NCBI GenBank assembly: GCA_934487205.1
Contig: CAKSRS010000057.1
Location: 1-15,863, forward strand
Length of the DNA stretch: 15,863 nt
Direction of reading: 5' to 3'
Source: an uncultured Clostridia bacterium
Lineage (GTDB): Bacteria; Bacillota; Clostridia; UBA1381
The notes beneath the pieces are model-generated. The model did not search any database and was not told where the DNA came from. It saw only the letters and a list, made by a program, of their open reading frames with translations. This document shows, piece by piece, positions 5,840-12,525 of the stretch (its first letter is position 1; every line of letters begins with the position of its first letter). Both the position numbers and the translations under genes were made by a program.

Positions 5840-6604
5840 ATGAGAATTGTGGTAAAGGTAGGCACATCGACGCTTGCGTATAAAACGGGAAATCTTAATA
5901 TCCGCCGTATAGAGATGCTTTGCAAAACGCTGAGCGACCTTAAAAATGCGGGGAATGAGATAATTTTGGTGTCGTCCGGCGCAATTGGTGCGGGCATGGG
6001 CAAGCTCGGTCTTAAGAGCAGACCGACGGATATTGAAACAAAGCAAGCGACATCTGCCGTAGGGCAGTGCGAGCTGATGTATACATATGACAAGCTTTTT
6101 TCGGAATATAATCATACCGTGGCGCAGATTTTGCTTGTGGGATTGGATATAGAGAATGAGGAGCGTAACAGGAATTTTAAAAATACACTGTTCCGCCTTT
6201 TGGAGCTCGGTGTTTTGCCTGTAGTGAATGAAAATGATACGATTTCGACGGCGGAAATAGAAATCGGCGATAACGATACGCTTTCCTCGATTGTTGCGGT
6301 GAATGTACATGCGGATTTGCTGATTTTGCTTTCCGATATTGACGGACTCTATACCGATGACCCGAACAAAAATCCTGATGCAATGCTGATACACCGTGTG
6401 GAAAAAATTACGCCGGAAATTTTTGCGGTTGCGGGCGGAGAAGGTTCGGCACTGGGCACGGGCGGTATGTCTACCAAGATAAAGGCGGCGGAATTGGCAA
6501 ACAAAAACGGTATTGATATGGTTATAGCCAACGGCATAAATCCGGAGATATTATATGATATAGTTGACGGCAAGGAGGCAGGGACAAGGTTTATTGCCCT
6601 GTAA
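5840..6604 (+). CDS. proB: Glutamate 5-kinase, short form
   Basis: The 254-residue enzyme phosphorylates glutamate in the first step of proline synthesis. The amino acid kinase fold is complete: KVGTSTL (6-12), SSGAIGAGMG (45-54), VVNENDTI (128-135), GDND (143-146), LLSDIDGLYTDDP (163-175) and GTGGMSTKIKAA (206-217). The C-terminal PUA domain of the ~370-residue Escherichia coli enzyme is absent; this short architecture is found in other bacteria and yeast-like forms of the kinase domain. GGGAG precedes the ATG. The gene follows galM by 15 nt. After its stop lie three tandem repeat copies before proA. Feedback inhibition by proline is likely from the family but cannot be read from the sequence. 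Confidence 0.96.
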   Translation: MRIVVKVGTSTLAYKTGNLNIRRIEMLCKTLSDLKNAGNEIILVSSGAIGAGMGKLGLKSRPTDIETKQATSAVGQCELMYTYDKLFSEYNHTVAQILLVGLDIENEERNRNFKNTLFRLLELGVLPVVNENDTISTAEIEIGDNDTLSSIVAVNVHADLLILLSDIDGLYTDDPNKNPDAMLIHRVEKITPEIFAVAGGEGSALGTGGMSTKIKAAELANKNGIDMVIANGINPEILYDIVDGKEAGTRFIAL

Positions 6605-6611
6605 GAAAAAA

Positions 6612-6717
6612 TTACGCGGGAGATACGCGTCGCATCTCACCATCTTTCAAGGCTTGGAGTATAAGCATACGCCGTCGCCTTTCAAGAAGGCAATCTGCTT
6701 GCGTCTATCCCGCGTTA
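6612..6717. repeat. Dispersed repeat, copy A
   Basis: This copy begins 8 nt after the proB stop. The 75-bp core (6632-6706) matches copy B at 74/75 and copy D at 73/75 positions. The ends are complementary: ACGCGGGA (6614-6621) pairs with TCCCGCGT (6708-6715), with further pairs inward to ACGC (6625-6628) and GCGT (6701-6704). Inside are small hairpins GTAT-ATAC and GCCTT-AAGGC. No T tract follows. Confidence 0.9.
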
Positions 6718-6720
6718 AAA

Positions 6721-6827
6721 TGAAAATAGAGATACGCGTCGGCATCTCACCATCTTTCAAGGCTCGGAGTATAAGCATACGCCGTCGCCTTTCAAGAAGG
6801 CAATCTGCTTGCGTCTGTCCCGCGTTA
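6721..6827. repeat. Dispersed repeat, copy B
   Basis: The core (6742-6816) is nearly identical to copy A (one substitution, 6655 T versus 6765 C). Its 5' flank differs from copy A and resembles that of copy C (ATGA-AAT-GA-AT pattern). Its 3' end TCCCGCGT (6818-6825) can also pair with the 5' arm of copy A, so A and B may act as one composite element. Confidence 0.9.
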
Positions 6828-6828
6828 C

Positions 6829-6919
6829 GATGAGAATTGAAATCCGCGTCGCATCTCACCGACTATCGAGGTTCGAGGTATAAGCATACGTTGTTGATTT
6901 TCGGGAAGGCAGGCAGTTA
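6829..6919. repeat. Dispersed repeat, degenerate copy C
   Basis: This copy keeps the CGCGTCGCATCTCACC start and the TATAAGCATACG centre of the repeat but has diverged elsewhere, for example around GAGGTTCGAGG and GGGAAGGCAGGC. It ends in the proA leader. It is the oldest-looking member of the tandem array. Confidence 0.75.
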
Positions 6920-6927
6920 CACAAATA

Positions 6928-6955
6928 CGGTGCGATAAACACCGCCGATGAGCGG
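6928..6955 (+). promoter_or_regulatory. Two mutually exclusive hairpins in the proA leader
   Basis: CGGTG (6928-6932) can pair with CACCG (6940-6944), while CCGC (6942-6945) can pair with GCGG (6952-6955), which touches the proA Shine-Dalgarno AGGAAAGGA. The two share bases 6942-6944. The stems are only 4-5 bp, so a regulatory role is speculative. Confidence 0.25.
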
Positions 6956-6970
6956 AGGAAAGGAATTATT

Positions 6971-8203
6971 ATGACAACACAAGAAATTTTAAAAAATGCA
7001 AAAGACGCATGGCAAAAGTTTGACGCGCTTGATACCGAAAAAAAGAACGGTGTGCTATGCGCAATGGCGGCACAGCTGCGCACCGACAGTGTGGAGATTT
7101 TGGCGGCAAATGAAAGCGATGTTGAAAAAAGCCGCGGAGTAATTTCGGACGTAATGATTGACCGTCTGCGTCTGTCGGCGGAGAGGATAGAGGCAATGGC
7201 GGACGGAATTGAAAAGGTGGCCGAGCTTCCGGACCCTGTGGGAATTGTACTTGACGAACACAAGCACGAAAACGGCATGACTATAAAGAAGGTATCGGTT
7301 CCCATAGGCGTTGTTGCAATAATTTACGAAAGCCGTCCGAACGTAACTTCGGACGCGGCGGCTCTGACATTTAAAAGCGGAAATGCGTGTGTTTTGCGCA
7401 GCGGCAAAGAGGCGTGGGCGTCGGCAAATGCGATAGTAAATTCCATTCGAAAAGCATTGGTGCAAAACGGCATACCGAAGGAGTTTGTCAGTCTGATAGA
7501 GGACACCGACAGAAAAAGTGCGGCGGAAATCATGACCGCGACGGATTATGTTGATTTGCTTATTCCGCGCGGCGGGCACGGACTTATAAGCGCATGTGTG
7601 AATAATGCAACGGTGCCGTGCATACAAACAGGTACAGGAATATGCCATATTTATGTTGATAAATCGGCGGATATCGATATGGCGGTAAATATCGTAAAAA
7701 ATGCGAAAACGAGCCGCCCGTCGGTTTGCAATGCATGTGAAGTATGCCTTGTTCATGAGGAAACTGCGCCTGAATTTTTGCCGCGCTTGGGCAGGGAAAT
7801 AGGCGATGTGGTTGAATTTCGTGTCGATAATGCCTCGGCAAAGTATCTTGACGGTACGCCGGCGGGCGAAAATGATTTTGATACGGAATTTTTGGACTAC
7901 ATTCTTGCTGTCGGCGTGGTGAAAAACGCGGACGATGCAATTGAACATATTGCAAAACATTCAACGCACCACAGTGAATCGATTATAACCGCAGACGCGG
8001 CGACGGCGGAAAAATTCATGAATACGGTTGATTCGACGAGTGTTTATTGGAATGCGTCGACGAGATTTACCGACGGCGGTGAATTCGGATTAGGGTGCGA
8101 AATGGGAATTTCCACGCAGAAATTACACGCGCGCGGTCCTATGGGACTTCGTGAGCTGACGACATACAAGTATAAAATTTACGGTAACGGACAAATTCGA
8201 TGA
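6971..8203 (+). CDS. proA: Glutamate-5-semialdehyde dehydrogenase
   Basis: The 410-residue NADPH-dependent enzyme (gamma-glutamyl phosphate reductase) catalyses the second step of proline synthesis. It has the expected PIGVVAIIYESRPNVTSDAA (111-130), IPRGGHGLI, GTGICHIYVD (221-230), the catalytic cysteine in PSVCNACE (Cys253) and the family-specific C-terminus HARGPMGLRELTTYKY. Length is typical. AGGAAAGGA precedes the ATG. It lies 366 nt after proB, an unusually large gap for this operon that is filled by the tandem repeats; proC follows after 28 nt. ProB and ProA often interact because the acyl phosphate is unstable, so the repeats should not abolish co-expression. Confidence 0.97.
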   Translation: MTTQEILKNAKDAWQKFDALDTEKKNGVLCAMAAQLRTDSVEILAANESDVEKSRGVISDVMIDRLRLSAERIEAMADGIEKVAELPDPVGIVLDEHKHENGMTIKKVSVPIGVVAIIYESRPNVTSDAAALTFKSGNACVLRSGKEAWASANAIVNSIRKALVQNGIPKEFVSLIEDTDRKSAAEIMTATDYVDLLIPRGGHGLISACVNNATVPCIQTGTGICHIYVDKSADIDMAVNIVKNAKTSRPSVCNACEVCLVHEETAPEFLPRLGREIGDVVEFRVDNASAKYLDGTPAGENDFDTEFLDYILAVGVVKNADDAIEHIAKHSTHHSESIITADAATAEKFMNTVDSTSVYWNASTRFTDGGEFGLGCEMGISTQKLHARGPMGLRELTTYKYKIYGNGQIR

Positions 8204-8231
8204 ATTTGCGGCTGCATAGGAGGAAAAAATA

Positions 8232-9023
8232 ATGAGTTATATTGCGGGATTTATAGGAGCGGGGAACATGGGCGGAGCGCTCGCACGCGCTGCGGCAAAA
8301 TCGGATTGCGGAAAAATCGCGGTTGCCGACCGTGATAATCAGAAGGCGTCGGCACTTGCCGGCGAAATCAGCGCTGACGTTTTGAGCGGCGCGGAAGTTG
8401 CGGCGTCGGCAAAGTATGTATTTCTCGGCGTAAAACCGCAGATGCTTGCGGATTTGTTTGCGGAAATCGCGCCGGTATTAAAAGGGAGAACTGATGATTT
8501 TGTTCTTGTTACCATGGCGGCGGGGCGCTCGATCGAAACCGTTGCGGAACTTGCCGGGATTGATTGCCCGATTATCCGAATTATGCCGAATACGCCGGTG
8601 GGCGTAGGAAAGGGTATGATTTTGTATTGCACGAACGGTAAAGTCGGCAATATCGACGAATTTTTAACTCTTATGCGGTATGCGGGAATGCTTGATGAAA
8701 TTCCCGAAAAGCTTATTGACGCGGCGAGTGCCATAACGGGCTGTGCACCGGCGTGGATAGATATGTTTATAGAGGCGATGGCGGACGGCGGTGTGCTGTG
8801 CGGTCTGCCGAGGGATAAGGCGCAAAAATATGCTGCGTCGGTGCTTGCGGGCACGGCGGAGCTGGCGCTTGTAAGCGGAAAACACCCGGGCGAATTGAAG
8901 GACGCGGTTTGCAGCCCCGGCGGAACGACTATTGAGGGACTTGCGGTTCTTGAAAAAAATGCATTTCGTTCGACGGTAATAGAGGCTGTGCGTGCCGCAT
9001 ATGAAAAAAACTTCAAATTATAG
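8232..9023 (+). CDS. proC: Pyrroline-5-carboxylate reductase
   Basis: The 263-residue enzyme reduces pyrroline-5-carboxylate to proline with NAD(P)H. It shows the Rossmann motif GFIGAGNMGGAL (residues 6-17), FLGVKPQML, IRIMPNTPVGVGKGM, the ITGCAPAWIDMFIEA helix and the signature DAVCSPGGTTIEGL near the C-terminus. Length is normal. AGGAGG-type RBS lies at 8219-8224. It completes the proB-proA-proC set, and a 14-bp hairpin ends the operon. Confidence 0.96.
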   Translation: MSYIAGFIGAGNMGGALARAAAKSDCGKIAVADRDNQKASALAGEISADVLSGAEVAASAKYVFLGVKPQMLADLFAEIAPVLKGRTDDFVLVTMAAGRSIETVAELAGIDCPIIRIMPNTPVGVGKGMILYCTNGKVGNIDEFLTLMRYAGMLDEIPEKLIDAASAITGCAPAWIDMFIEAMADGGVLCGLPRDKAQKYAASVLAGTAELALVSGKHPGELKDAVCSPGGTTIEGLAVLEKNAFRSTVIEAVRAAYEKNFKL

Positions 9024-9048
9024 CGGTATGCGCCGCATATGAAACAGC

Positions 9049-9085
9049 GAGACTGCGGAAAAAGTCAATTTTCCGCAGTCTCTTT
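9049..9085 (+). terminator. Terminator of the proline operon
   Basis: GAGACTGCGGAAAA (9049-9062) pairs perfectly with its complement at 9069-9082 around a 6-nt loop. The stem ends in U-rich sequence (TTTT in the 3' arm, TTT after it). It lies 25 nt after the proC stop. Confidence 0.75.
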
Positions 9086-9112
9086 ATGATGTTAGAAAAA
9101 TAGTGCAGAATG

Positions 9113-9194
9113 AACAAACTGAGCCAAAGCGGGATATTTTCCCGCATTGGGAACCCGAAGGCGTACGAGGGTACGCCGAGCGGCGAAGTTTGTT
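9113..9194. repeat. Structured multi-hairpin element
   Basis: An outer stem AACAAACT (9113-9120) with AGTTTGTT (9187-9194) encloses two strong hairpins. GCGGGA-TCCCGC lies at 9129-9134/9140-9145, and GGCGTAC-GTACGCC at 9160-9166/9171-9177 with a GAGG loop. A tight GGGAACCC also lies between them. No coding frame or T tract fits. It looks like a palindromic intergenic repeat or a folded RNA; only one copy is in the window and it is unrelated to the proB-proA repeats. Confidence 0.55.
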
Positions 9195-9251
9195 TATAGC
9201 ATGAGTTTTAGAACAAATAGTTATCATCGGTTATAAAAGTATGCATTATGC

Positions 9252-9279
9252 AAAAAAAATCACACTATGCGGTCTGTGC
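9252..9279 (-). terminator. Weak terminator after the AraC gene
   Basis: On the minus strand CACA (9278-9275) can pair with TGTG (9264-9261), followed by a run of eight T (9259-9252). The stem is short, so efficiency is doubtful, but the position 20 nt after the gene stop is right. Confidence 0.3.
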
Positions 9280-9298
9280 ATTTTTCTGTAGTCTCAAA

Positions 9299-10117
9299 TT
9301 ATATTTGGAATTGCGACCGGTATTGCCGCGGTGATAATCCGGTCTGCTTTTTGAATACTTTGGAAAAATAAGAAGAATCGCCGTAGTCGAGCATTTGTGA
9401 AATTTCGTATATTGAATATATATTGTTTTGCAGAAGTTTCTGCGCTTTTTTAATTTTTCGGTTGGCAAGATATTCGGAAGGCGAAATACCGAACTGTTTT
9501 TTAAACAACCGTCGGAAACAGCTCTCGCTGATATGGCTTATTTCCGCAAGTTTCGGAATTGCGATATTTTCATCCGGATTTTTTTTCATATAATCGATGG
9601 ACGGTGCGATAATAAAATATTCCTTTGAGTATGAATCCGCCTTGATATGCAGCCGCGCAAGCTGTGCGATTAATGAGTAAAGCAATCCCTTAAAATTGAT
9701 AAACGATAAAGGATATGTACAGCTGTTCACAATTGCGTCAAAGGTGTCGGAAAAAATGTTATTGATTTCGCTGCAGATAACGGTAATTTTATCGGACGCG
9801 ATAATCTGCTCGTTATTATCATCGCGCATTTCAAATGCCACAAGCTGGGATATCGCCTGCGGTTTTGAGCAACTCCGATAATTAACGTGATATTTTACGG
9901 TGTGAGGAATATAGACGATACTTCCTTTGGGTACAAAAACCTCGCTCCCGTCATCCAGCACATATTTTATGCTGCAGTCTTTTAAATGAACCAGGCATGA
10001 TGTTGTGCGCGTGTCGCATGGAAAAAGGTGACCGTTTTCTACAATATTATTTATTGCAACAAAATTGCTGAGGTGAAAATCCATATAATACAGTTCTTTA
10101 AATTCACATATTTTCAT
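9299..10117 (-). CDS. AraC-family transcriptional regulator
   Basis: The 272-residue protein has an N-terminal cupin-type sensing domain (residues ~30-110, with PKGSIVYIPHTVKYHVNY). The C-terminal AraC/XylS domain carries two helix-turn-helices (about 185-270: IPKLAEISHISESCFRRLFK, then SIYEISQMLDYGDSSYFSKV and FKKQTGLSPRQYR). Such proteins usually activate sugar-utilisation genes on binding a carbohydrate. The start is supported by AAAGGGA 6-12 nt upstream. It is divergent from the ThuA-family gene, and the 231-bp gap contains repeat sequences and promoters for both. It probably controls the ThuA-dehydrogenase operon and perhaps the ABC transporter. The inducer is not readable from sequence. 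Confidence 0.92.
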   Translation of the reverse strand: MKICEFKELYYMDFHLSNFVAINNIVENGHLFPCDTRTTSCLVHLKDCSIKYVLDDGSEVFVPKGSIVYIPHTVKYHVNYRSCSKPQAISQLVAFEMRDDNNEQIIASDKITVICSEINNIFSDTFDAIVNSCTYPLSFINFKGLLYSLIAQLARLHIKADSYSKEYFIIAPSIDYMKKNPDENIAIPKLAEISHISESCFRRLFKKQFGISPSEYLANRKIKKAQKLLQNNIYSIYEISQMLDYGDSSYFSKVFKKQTGLSPRQYRSQFQI

Positions 10118-10146
10118 AATAAGTCCCTTTTCATTTCTGTCGAAAT

Positions 10147-10166
10147 AATACCGTTTTAACGGTATT
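10147..10166. promoter_or_regulatory. 20-bp palindrome in the AraC leader
   Basis: AATACCGTT (10147-10155) and AACGGTATT (10158-10166) form a perfect inverted repeat with a 2-bp centre. It lies just downstream of the araC-type gene's -10 box, between promoter and start. It could be an operator for a dimeric repressor, or a 5'-leader hairpin if refolded with a larger loop. Confidence 0.45.
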
Positions 10167-10171
10167 TTATT

Positions 10172-10225
10172 AAATACAGTATAATATTTTTTTGTCTGTT
10201 TGTCAAGTAAATTGTAAAATACAGT
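10172..10225. promoter_or_regulatory. Direct repeats, candidate AraC binding sites
   Basis: AAATACAGT occurs at 10172-10180 and again at 10217-10225 in the same orientation, 45 bp apart. One copy overlaps the -10 of the minus-strand promoter and the other lies just upstream of its -35. Direct repeats in a divergent gap are the usual site form for AraC proteins. Confidence 0.42.
10178..10206 (-). promoter_or_regulatory. Consensus promoter of the AraC-family gene
   Basis: Minus-strand TTGACA (10206-10201) and TATACT (10183-10178) are separated by 17 bp, followed by a ~55-nt leader holding the 20-bp palindrome. Confidence 0.72.
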
Positions 10226-10285
10226 TAAAATGTTAATAAAGTAACAAAGTGAGTGAATATTGCATTTTTATGGTCAATATGTCCA

Positions 10286-10314
10286 TTGATGAAGGATATT
10301 GCGTATAGTATAAT
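10286..10314 (+). promoter_or_regulatory. Promoter of the ThuA-dehydrogenase operon
   Basis: TTGATG (10286-10291) and TATAAT (10309-10314) have a 17-bp spacer, with GGGAGGAG at 10331-10338 before the ATG. An inverted repeat TCAAT (10274-10278) / ATTGA (10285-10289) overlaps the -35 box and may be an operator. Confidence 0.68.
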
Positions 10315-10348
10315 GGAGAAAAATTAGATAGGGAGGAGTTACAAAATC

Positions 10349-11125
10349 ATGAGCAAGAAGATTAATGTAACCATATGGAATGAATTTTTCCATGAGCAAA
10401 CGAGAGAAAGCATAAGAAAGGTATATCCGGACGGTATCCATGGTGCAATCGCGCAAAAGCTGTCGGAGCTGGGCGATTACAACATAAGAACCGCAACACT
10501 GGACATGCCGGAGCACGGTTTGACGGACGAAGTTCTGGATAATACCGATGTTCTTATTTGGTGGGGGCATGCAAAACATGCCGATGTATCGGACGAAGTG
10601 GCGTTAAAGGTAAAGGAACACGTGCTTAACGGAATGGGATTTATCGCACTCCATTCGGCGCACGCAAGTAAGCCGTTCAAACTTTTGATGGGGACGCAGA
10701 GCCGTTCGAAATGGCGTGAAAATGACGAAAAGGAAAGAATTTGGGTTATCGAGCCGTCACACCCGATTGCGGAAAATCTGCCGGAATATATTGAACTTCC
10801 GCAGGAGGAAACCTATGGCGAGAGATTTGATATCCCTGCTCCGGACGAACTGATTTTTATCAGCTGGTTTTCGGGCGGCGAGGTATTCCGCAGCGGCTGC
10901 TGTTATAATCGCGGCTTGGGCAAGGTGTTCTATTTCCGCCCGGGCCATGAGGAATACCCGACGTATTACCGTGACGACATCGCGCAGATAATCAAAAATG
11001 CGGTTGAGTGGGCAAATCCTACCAATTTCACGAGACCGACTCTCGGTTTTTGTGAGCCGATAGAAAAAGTCGGCGATAAATTCGGCGGTAATGAAGAACT
11101 GAAAAAACATGAGTATATTAAATAA
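10349..11125 (+). CDS. ThuA-family protein
   Basis: The 258-residue protein has the ThuA (trehalose utilisation) class I glutamine-amidotransferase-like fold. It shows VTIWNEFFHEQ, then VLIWWGHAKHADVSDEVA (about 68-85), GMGFIALHSAHASKPFK with paired histidines, PEYIELPQEETYGERF and the C-terminal GLGKVFYFRPGHEEYPTYY. ThuA proteins accompany sugar dehydrogenases and, in rhizobia, act with ThuB in trehalose catabolism through 3-keto sugars; the chemistry of this member is not established. It starts behind GGGAGGAG and is followed after 15 nt by a Gfo/Idh/MocA dehydrogenase, reproducing the thuA-thuB pairing. Length is in the family range. Confidence 0.88.
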   Translation: MSKKINVTIWNEFFHEQTRESIRKVYPDGIHGAIAQKLSELGDYNIRTATLDMPEHGLTDEVLDNTDVLIWWGHAKHADVSDEVALKVKEHVLNGMGFIALHSAHASKPFKLLMGTQSRSKWRENDEKERIWVIEPSHPIAENLPEYIELPQEETYGERFDIPAPDELIFISWFSGGEVFRSGCCYNRGLGKVFYFRPGHEEYPTYYRDDIAQIIKNAVEWANPTNFTRPTLGFCEPIEKVGDKFGGNEELKKHEYIK

Positions 11126-11140
11126 CGGAGGTATAAAATT

Positions 11141-12190
11141 ATGCTGAGAATAGGTATAGTGGGAACGGGTCGGATTTCGGCAAAACATATCGGCGAGCTG
11201 CAAAAGCTTGATAATGCTGTGATAACGGCAATTTGTGATATTGATGAAGAAAAGCTTAAAAATGTTGGCGACAGTCTGAATATTCCCAAGGAGTATCGGT
11301 TTGTAAACTATATGGACTTGATAAAATGCCCCGAGGTAGACGCTGTTGAGATTTGTACGCCGAACTATCTTCATGTGCCGATGGCGCTGGAGGTTGTCAA
11401 GGCGGGAAAGCATGTTGAAATTGAAAAACCGCTGACAACATTTTTTAAGTCGGACGCAGAGGAACTGTTAAAATCCATAGAAGATAAGAAAATTGCGAAT
11501 ATGATGTGCTTTTCATATCGGTTTATGCCGGCGGTGCGCTATGCGAAGCACTTGCTCGAAAACAATATGCTCGGAAAAATCGTAAATGTAAACGTTGAAT
11601 ACCTGCAAAGCGGTGTGTTTATTAAAGGCAGACGTCTCGAATGGAGATTTGTAAAGGAATTTTCCGGCACGGGTACGCTGTGCGACCTGGGTTCGCATCT
11701 TATCGATATGACAAGATTTTTGGTGGGAGATTTCGTATCGGTATGCGGAATGTCCAATATCGTTGTTAAGGAACGGAAAAAGCTTGACAGCGAGGAATAC
11801 GCAAATGTTGATACCGACGATTTAACATCGTTTATAGCGCGTCTGGAAAATGATGTTCTTGCGAACTTCCTTGTAACGAAGTGCGCAATCGGTGAAGGAA
11901 ATACGATTAAGTATGAGATATACGGAACGGACGGCGTAATAAAATTCAATCTGAACAATCCGGACGAGATAACTCTGTGCGTGGGCGAGGTTGATAAGGA
12001 AACGGGCGGAACGCATACCGTAACGGTTCCCGCAGAATATCGTCTGAGCCAGGAGGACGCATTCGTAAGGTCGGCATTGGGTGAAGAAACACCGTATTAT
12101 CCGCGTGCCGAAGAAGGCGCGAAGTGCCAGAAAATTCTTGATGCGGTTGCAAAATCCGCGGCGGAAAACAAGATTGTATATCTGAAATAA
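11141..12190 (+). CDS. Gfo/Idh/MocA-family NAD(P)-dependent sugar dehydrogenase
   Basis: The 349-residue enzyme has an N-terminal Rossmann fold (IGIVGTGRISAKH, residues 4-16), AVEICTPNYLHVPMALEVV, HVEIEKPLTT with the catalytic Glu-Lys-Pro at 95-97, and the C-terminal-domain motif GTGTLCDLGSHLIDM (177-190) with His186. These are the defining features of the family, which oxidises cyclitols, sugars or glycosides, often at C3. CGGAGG precedes the ATG. It pairs with the ThuA-family gene as ThuB does in rhizobia, so a glycoside 3-dehydrogenase role is a reasonable inference. A strong terminator follows. The exact substrate is unknown. Confidence 0.92.
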   Translation: MLRIGIVGTGRISAKHIGELQKLDNAVITAICDIDEEKLKNVGDSLNIPKEYRFVNYMDLIKCPEVDAVEICTPNYLHVPMALEVVKAGKHVEIEKPLTTFFKSDAEELLKSIEDKKIANMMCFSYRFMPAVRYAKHLLENNMLGKIVNVNVEYLQSGVFIKGRRLEWRFVKEFSGTGTLCDLGSHLIDMTRFLVGDFVSVCGMSNIVVKERKKLDSEEYANVDTDDLTSFIARLENDVLANFLVTKCAIGEGNTIKYEIYGTDGVIKFNLNNPDEITLCVGEVDKETGGTHTVTVPAEYRLSQEDAFVRSALGEETPYYPRAEEGAKCQKILDAVAKSAAENKIVYLK

Positions 12191-12231
12191 AGTATTCCGT
12201 ACATAAGAAATACAACCGGCATGTAAATCGG

Positions 12232-12271
12232 CTGCAGTAAAATGAATACATTTTACTGCAGTTATTTTTTT
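12232..12271 (+). terminator. Strong intrinsic terminator
   Basis: CTGCAGTAAAATG (12232-12244) pairs perfectly with its complement at 12249-12261 around a 4-nt loop, followed by TTATTTTTTT. It separates the ThuA-dehydrogenase operon from the ABC transporter operon. Confidence 0.9.
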
Positions 12272-12369
12272 GGAATTTTTTGGAGAAATACCACGGTAAG
12301 TCACAAAATATGTACAATTTTTTGGCTTAAAGTATAAAAAATCGAATAAGACGCTACCTTATAAAAAAT

Positions 12370-12436
12370 TGTTACCGACGATTTTGTGCATATATGTTAC
12401 CTCAAAAGAAGTGTTTCTTGAACAGTAAGGGGTTAC
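12370..12436. promoter_or_regulatory. Repeated GTTAC sites around the ABC-operon promoter
   Basis: TGTTACC occurs at 12370-12376 and 12395-12401, and GTTAC again at 12432-12436 between the -35 and -10 boxes. The 334-nt gap 12191-12525 holds otherwise the terminator, the promoter and AT-rich sequence without a convincing gene. Regulator binding is possible but the words are short. Confidence 0.25.
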
Positions 12437-12446
12437 ATCGTATAAT
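12418..12446 (+). promoter_or_regulatory. SigmaA promoter of the ABC transporter operon
   Basis: TTGAAC (12418-12423) and TATAAT (12441-12446) have a 17-bp spacer. The leader is ~73 nt and carries a GCATG/CATGC hairpin and a GTGC-GAAA-GCAC tetraloop hairpin (12497-12508) right before the Shine-Dalgarno AAAGGAAG. Confidence 0.75.
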
Positions 12447-12525
12447 GATTTACAGAAGGAACAGCATGTTTTTGAGCATGCATTAAAAAATGATATGTGC
12501 GAAAGCACGGAAAGGAAGATTAATT

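Noticed and set aside
5366..6394. 342-residue minus-strand open frame opposite galM and proB
   Set aside because: It is antisense to two well-supported enzymes, rich in Arg, Cys, His and Ile as shadow frames are, and has no ribosome binding site.
6564..6859. Open frames on both strands across the proB-proA repeats (89 and 70 residues)
   Set aside because: They arise from the tandem repeat, lack ribosome binding sites and would encode low-complexity Arg/Ser-rich protein; copies C and D do not preserve the frame.
6605..6926. CRISPR-like array in the tandem repeats
   Set aside because: The unit is ~110 bp with nearly no unique spacer between 75-bp cores, and there are no cas genes. It does not fit repeat-spacer architecture.
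6605..6970. T-box or proline riboswitch in the proB-proA gap
   Set aside because: No T-box signature (GGGTGGTACCGCG type), no specifier stem and no terminator are present, and the repeat also occurs after an unrelated transporter gene.
7055..7960. 301-residue minus-strand open frame opposite proA
   Set aside because: It mirrors the codon usage of proA, has no recognisable domain and no start signals.
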